Origin: Isoetes taiwanensis
Lineage: Eukaryota; Streptophyta; Lycopodiopsida; Isoetales; Isoetaceae
Direction: 5' to 3'
Assembly: GCA_021234155.1 (NCBI GenBank)
Contig: JAJEKV010000034.1
Location: forward strand, 7,422,028-7,486,027
DNA length: 64,000 nucleotides
A program made the translations under genes and the position numbers. The number at the start of each line of letters is the position of its first letter. Position 1 is the stretch's first letter. The notes under the pieces were generated by a model. The model saw only the letters and a list, made by a program, of their open reading frames with translations. It did not search any database and was not told the DNA's origin. Shown here piece by piece: positions 61,101 through 64,000 of the stretch.

Positions 61101-64000
61101 CTGGCTCGCCTAGCATCAACTTCTGACAAATATGAAACAGATATGAGGAGAACTGAAACAATCCCAAAGCAATCCTTAGGTTATGGGAAAAATATATATG
61201 TAAATATTGGTCACCAGTTTAAAAATTTATTCTTGTTCGTTATAGATAGTGGATAGCTTTTTCAAGATTTTCAAATTCCAATTTCTGAAATTGTATGGCA
61301 CTTCATTGCGCTCATGAAGTCGATGTTTTGCAGTGACTTGTCCAATAATAGGCTGACAGGGAATCTACCGTCAAGTTTCAGTGACCTACCAAACCTTCAC
61401 TCACTGTAAGTAAAGCTCATAATGTCTAGCAAAAGAGATGTTGTATCATGCATCCATAATCTTAAATTCTAAAGATTTTAATCATGTAACTAAGGTACTG
61501 TTCGAGTAGTGTCACCCATTACTCCATACCTAAAGTAGGAAGGTTCATGCTGATACTATATTGTCCATTGTAATATATAACAAATTCCCCGATTCTCTCT
61601 TGTTTTCACCATCTAATTACCATTTCCCCCTTTCTCTGTTAGATTGATGGTCCATTGAAACGAGACTTTCTTTGTTTTCCATGTGTGTCTTCTCAAATTC
61701 TTAAGATCTTGGTTTTATTACTCATGTATACATCTTTGGTTGATTAAAAGCCAAAGGCTGTTTTTAATGCCATGGATTCTTATTTAAGTGCACGTGGAAT
61801 CTTGCCTCGATTTTTTACTTTTAGCTGATAGAGCAGCAACATGGCCACTAACCAAGAACAGATACTCATGCGATTGCATATATGTCATCAGGATTTTACA
61901 AAACAACAACCTCACAGGCAATATAAGTGGAAATCTTGGTTCTGGAAACGAAAGTTCAAAAGTGGTTCTGTAAGTATATGATTGTTACATAGTAAGAAAC
62001 TATTACTGCGTAGCTAGATGTTGGCATCCCGTTGAATTTTTAGTCTAATCTATGAGTGATGTGTGATTTTTCTGATCCTTTGCATTTACAAAACCTAACT
62101 GGGACTTTACATTCTGTAACATGGATAGCTTTGCATCTGCTTGTTCATGTTGCTTCAGAAAAGTTCTCAAGCCTGAACAAGGAAATAGAACCTTTTATTG
62201 CGAAAGTACTGAATCCTCTGACTGGGACTGCCTTCTGCAAACCTTCAATTTCATTTTCAATGTATTTTCTTTGCATTAATGATTGGACAGGCAGATGGAA
62301 TGTATATATTATTCAGGCACTAGGCTACTGTTAGAAAAGTCGCAACATATTTTTGCCAACACCCTCCATTGTATCCCTGTGTATTCCTGATCATTTATTA
62401 CGCTATCTTTGGGATGCTATTGTAAAATTGATTCTAACCTTTTCTTGGCAGAGACTTCCAATATAACAATTTCTCAATAGTGGCTGAGACTCTGATTTCA
62501 AGGGTTTCTTCAAATTTTAGCGTGTGGTACGTCCATAACGCCCATTGTCATTCACATCTCTACTAGCTAGTGTACTAGTCATGTTCGCAGTGGAATCTGA
62601 TTTCCCTTTGGCACGTCTCCAGGTTATATGGAAATCCTTATTGTAACAACAATGCGAACAGTAAAGTCTGTAATGGCAGCAACACTGCAGCTGCTATTGT
62701 TAGTGCAGACAGTGGATCAAGTAACAACATATCACAATGTAATTCCAACACATGCAATTCTAATACTGATGAGCCAGTTCCAAAAGCAAAGACATGTATA
62801 TGTCGGTCACCAGCCACTGTTAATTATCGACTGAAGAGCCCTGGATTTAAATTTTTTGATCGATATCGCGATGAATTTGAAAGTTATATTTCAAGGGGAC
62901 TAAGTCTGGACTCAACACAGATATACATAGATTCCTATAAGTGGCAACCCGGGCCCAGATTACGTATGGACATCAAGATATTTTACTTAGATGCAAGTCA
63001 GAGCTTTCTCTCATGGAACTCAAATTTAACAGAACTGAAAAGAGTGTATGATATGTTTGCTGGATGGAAGATTCCTGATAGTGACACCTTTGGCCCTTAC
63101 GAGTTCAATAACTTTACAATACCCAAAGATATTGATTCCAATGGTAAAATCCCGGCTTCTATTTATTCCTCTCTACTCTAAAAATTTTATTTTTCTTGCA
63201 AAAAATAATATAACAGGACTCCTTATTTATTTAACTCTTTGTCTGCAGAGTGGTACAATATCATTGGGAAATCATCAAAAAAAGGGCTCACTGTGGGTGC
63301 TGTGATTGGCATCGCAGCAGGAGTGATTATATTCACTGGTATTGTTGTGGTCGTACTGCTGGTGTGGTTATTACTTCCAAAACGTCGATTGGCTAATAGA
63401 AGACTTCAGCGTACGTATTCCTTGGCTTGACAAATATGACACGTATAAGTGTACAGTTTTCTTTGTACCTGCAAGTACCTTCGCCATGGTGGATTTGTCT
63501 TGCTTAGAAAATTTACTTGGATACTATCTTTTATTAAGTTCACTTTCATTGAGTTCCTATTTGATCAAAAGAATTCAATAACGTAAAAAATAGTTGCAGA
63601 TAAAGAAGCTTCAGCACAAGTGATGAATGCTAAAAAATGCAAAGCGATTGCTAGAGATGTCATTTATCCTATGTCTCTAAACCTGATAAATTTCACTTTT
63701 AATAGAACACGGGAAGGAATCATGTCTACCCATCAAAGTGGCTGGTGTAAGATCATTTTCCTATGAAGAGTTGGAGAAAGCAACAGATTCATTCAACATT
63801 AGAAAAGAGATAGGTGAAGGTGGATATGGCAAGGTTTACAAGGCTGTAATTGAAAATGATCAAGTAGTTGCTATCAAGCGAGCTGGAACAGACTCAATGC
63901 AGGGTGGCAAAGAATTTTACAACGAGATAGAGCTACTCTCTCGAGTCCATCATCGCAATCTTGTTTCTTTGATTGGATACTGCAATGATGGGATTGAGCA
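52102..64000 (+). CDS. LRR receptor-like kinase, LRR-VIII-1 type (3' end beyond window)
   Basis: Plasma-membrane receptor kinase, by family knowledge. Coding exons read from GT-AG borders and phase: 52102-52104, 52186-52282, 52371-52527, 53122-53193, 53345-53416, 53500-53643, 53729-53800, 60243-60317, 60388-60462, 60550-60618, 60702-60770, 61334-61405, 61892-61969, 62452-62526, 62623-63143, 63249-63410, 63706-64000+. The start is the ATG at 52102, spliced in frame to a second ATG at 52210. It gives [11 protein letters not shown] and a hydrophobic signal peptide. An LRR N-cap ([28 protein letters not shown]) follows, then about 12 LRRs, one per 69-78-nt exon (two in 53500-53643), all phase 2. 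The ectodomain C-part has Cys pairs and [25 protein letters not shown] and [10 protein letters not shown], as in the Arabidopsis At1g06840 group. A TM helix ([20 protein letters not shown]) leads into the kinase. Confidence 0.93.
54763..54872. repeat. Foldback hairpin 1 with internal direct repeats
   Basis: Left arm 54763-54796 (AATGTGCACGGGCAAGCCC, TTACGCAGGGTA) pairs with right arm 54838-54872 (TACCCTGCGTAAGGGCCTGC, CCAGGCACATT) with few mismatches. Inside are two direct copies of AGCCCTTACGCAGGGTAT plus CGCTAGGCT (28 and 29 bp). It is GC-rich in an AT-rich intron, so it is probably an inserted element. Confidence 0.88.
55622..55824. repeat. Foldback hairpin 2 (~91-bp arms, 19-bp loop)
   Basis: The left arm begins GTTAAGGCTGATAACGT and continues GAGGCGTTATGGCC, TGTGGCCAGGAAATGCC, GGGCGTACG. 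The right arm from 55732 is its imperfect reverse complement, ending ACGTTATCTAGTCCTTAAC. The loop is ACTGCATCGACTGTACTGC. Open frames run through both strands because the arms mirror each other. Confidence 0.9.
56042..56149. repeat. Foldback hairpin 3 (~47-bp arms, 13-bp loop)
   Basis: Left arm GGATAACACCTTAGAACTCG, GGTGTTATGCCCTACTATAA, CAAACTCG; the right arm 56103-56149 is the reverse complement with about four mismatches or gaps. The sequence before it, GTTGTTAAGGCGGATAACACC, resembles the start of hairpin 2 (GTTAAGGCTGATAACGTTC), so the two are probably related. DNA between them (55925-56030) carries further degenerate GTTATGCGAAAC/CACCATAA pieces. Confidence 0.9.
58378..58662. repeat. 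Inverted-repeat pair, ~285 bp apart
   Basis: CCACTTGAGGGCAAAGTATG then CTGGTGGGG at 58378-58406 is matched inversely by CCCCACCAGCATACTTTTGC then CCTTGAGTGG at 58633-58662 (one or two mismatches and a one-base gap). It may mark the ends of a small non-autonomous transposon in the intron; no target duplication is obvious. Confidence 0.75.
63706..64000 (+). CDS. Kinase-domain exon of the receptor kinase (partial)
   Basis: This exon of the gene above joins the preceding one (ends CTT CAG C at 63410) as [14 protein letters not shown]. It encodes [18 protein letters not shown], the glycine-rich loop [13 protein letters not shown] (ATP binding), VVAIKRA with the catalytic lysine of subdomain II, the C-helix region [16 protein letters not shown], and [13 protein letters not shown]. 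All invariant residues up to this point are present, so an active kinase is expected. The HRD and DFG motifs lie outside the window. A 20-nt segment in the preceding intron (63600-63619) has splice-like borders but would cause a frameshift if included. Confidence 0.93.

Noticed and set aside
62056-62334. 92-codon open frame inside a receptor-kinase intron
   Set aside because: Flanking exons already join in frame (61969 to 62452) and the translated peptide lacks the LRR consensus.

Overview
The window is nuclear DNA of a land plant. The evidence is a receptor kinase gene with canonical GT-AG introns and one leucine-rich repeat per phase-2 exon, a PLS-type pentatricopeptide (PPR) fragment, decayed LINEs and dense tandem, inverted and simple repeats. 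The LINE and repeat load and the PPR style suggest a large, repeat-rich genome, possibly a fern, but the lineage is an inference. Only one gene looks fully functional, and it runs off the right edge. Layout: 1-2.2 kb is non-coding, with one perfect palindrome and a LINE 3' fragment at its end. From 2.2 to 16.6 kb and again from 35.15 to 49.5 kb lie two direct copies of one segment of about 14.4 kb. In order, each copy holds three families of short tandem repeats, a tandem plus inverted array of an ~800-bp unit, a ~1.8-kb minisatellite with a ~20-bp unit, AT-rich non-coding DNA, a 5'-truncated LINE 3' end with a TTCTA tail, a (TCTA)33 microsatellite, a ~200-bp repeat family, a PPR fragment flanked by short direct repeats, and a MITE-like element with long terminal inverted repeats. 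The PPR frame is open in copy 2 and broken in copy 1. The 18.5 kb between the copies (16.6-35.15 kb) has no recognisable gene. It holds a decayed plus-strand LINE (about 17.9-20.75 kb), a different minus-strand LINE remnant (about 33.1-34.0 kb), a second minus-strand LINE 3' end (34.5-35.15 kb), CT microsatellites and AT-rich repeats. From 49.5 to 52 kb there is a further LINE reverse-transcriptase remnant, a 23-T run and a 52-bp tandem repeat. From 52.1 kb to the right edge runs a plus-strand LRR receptor-like kinase gene of the LRR-VIII-1 type (the Arabidopsis At1g06840 group). Seventeen coding exons are visible: start codon, signal peptide, about 12 LRRs, a cysteine-rich juxtamembrane ectodomain, a transmembrane helix and the N-lobe of the kinase. 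Its 6.4-kb seventh intron has collected at least three foldback hairpins and a further inverted-repeat pair. The most important caution concerns the duplication. The two copies share exactly the same microsatellite length and nearly the same minisatellite length, yet they differ by many small substitutions and indels that cluster at CG and CAG/CTG sites, the plant cytosine-methylation contexts. Some or all of the duplication and the broken copy-1 PPR frame could therefore be an assembly or base-calling artefact. If real, the duplication is very recent.
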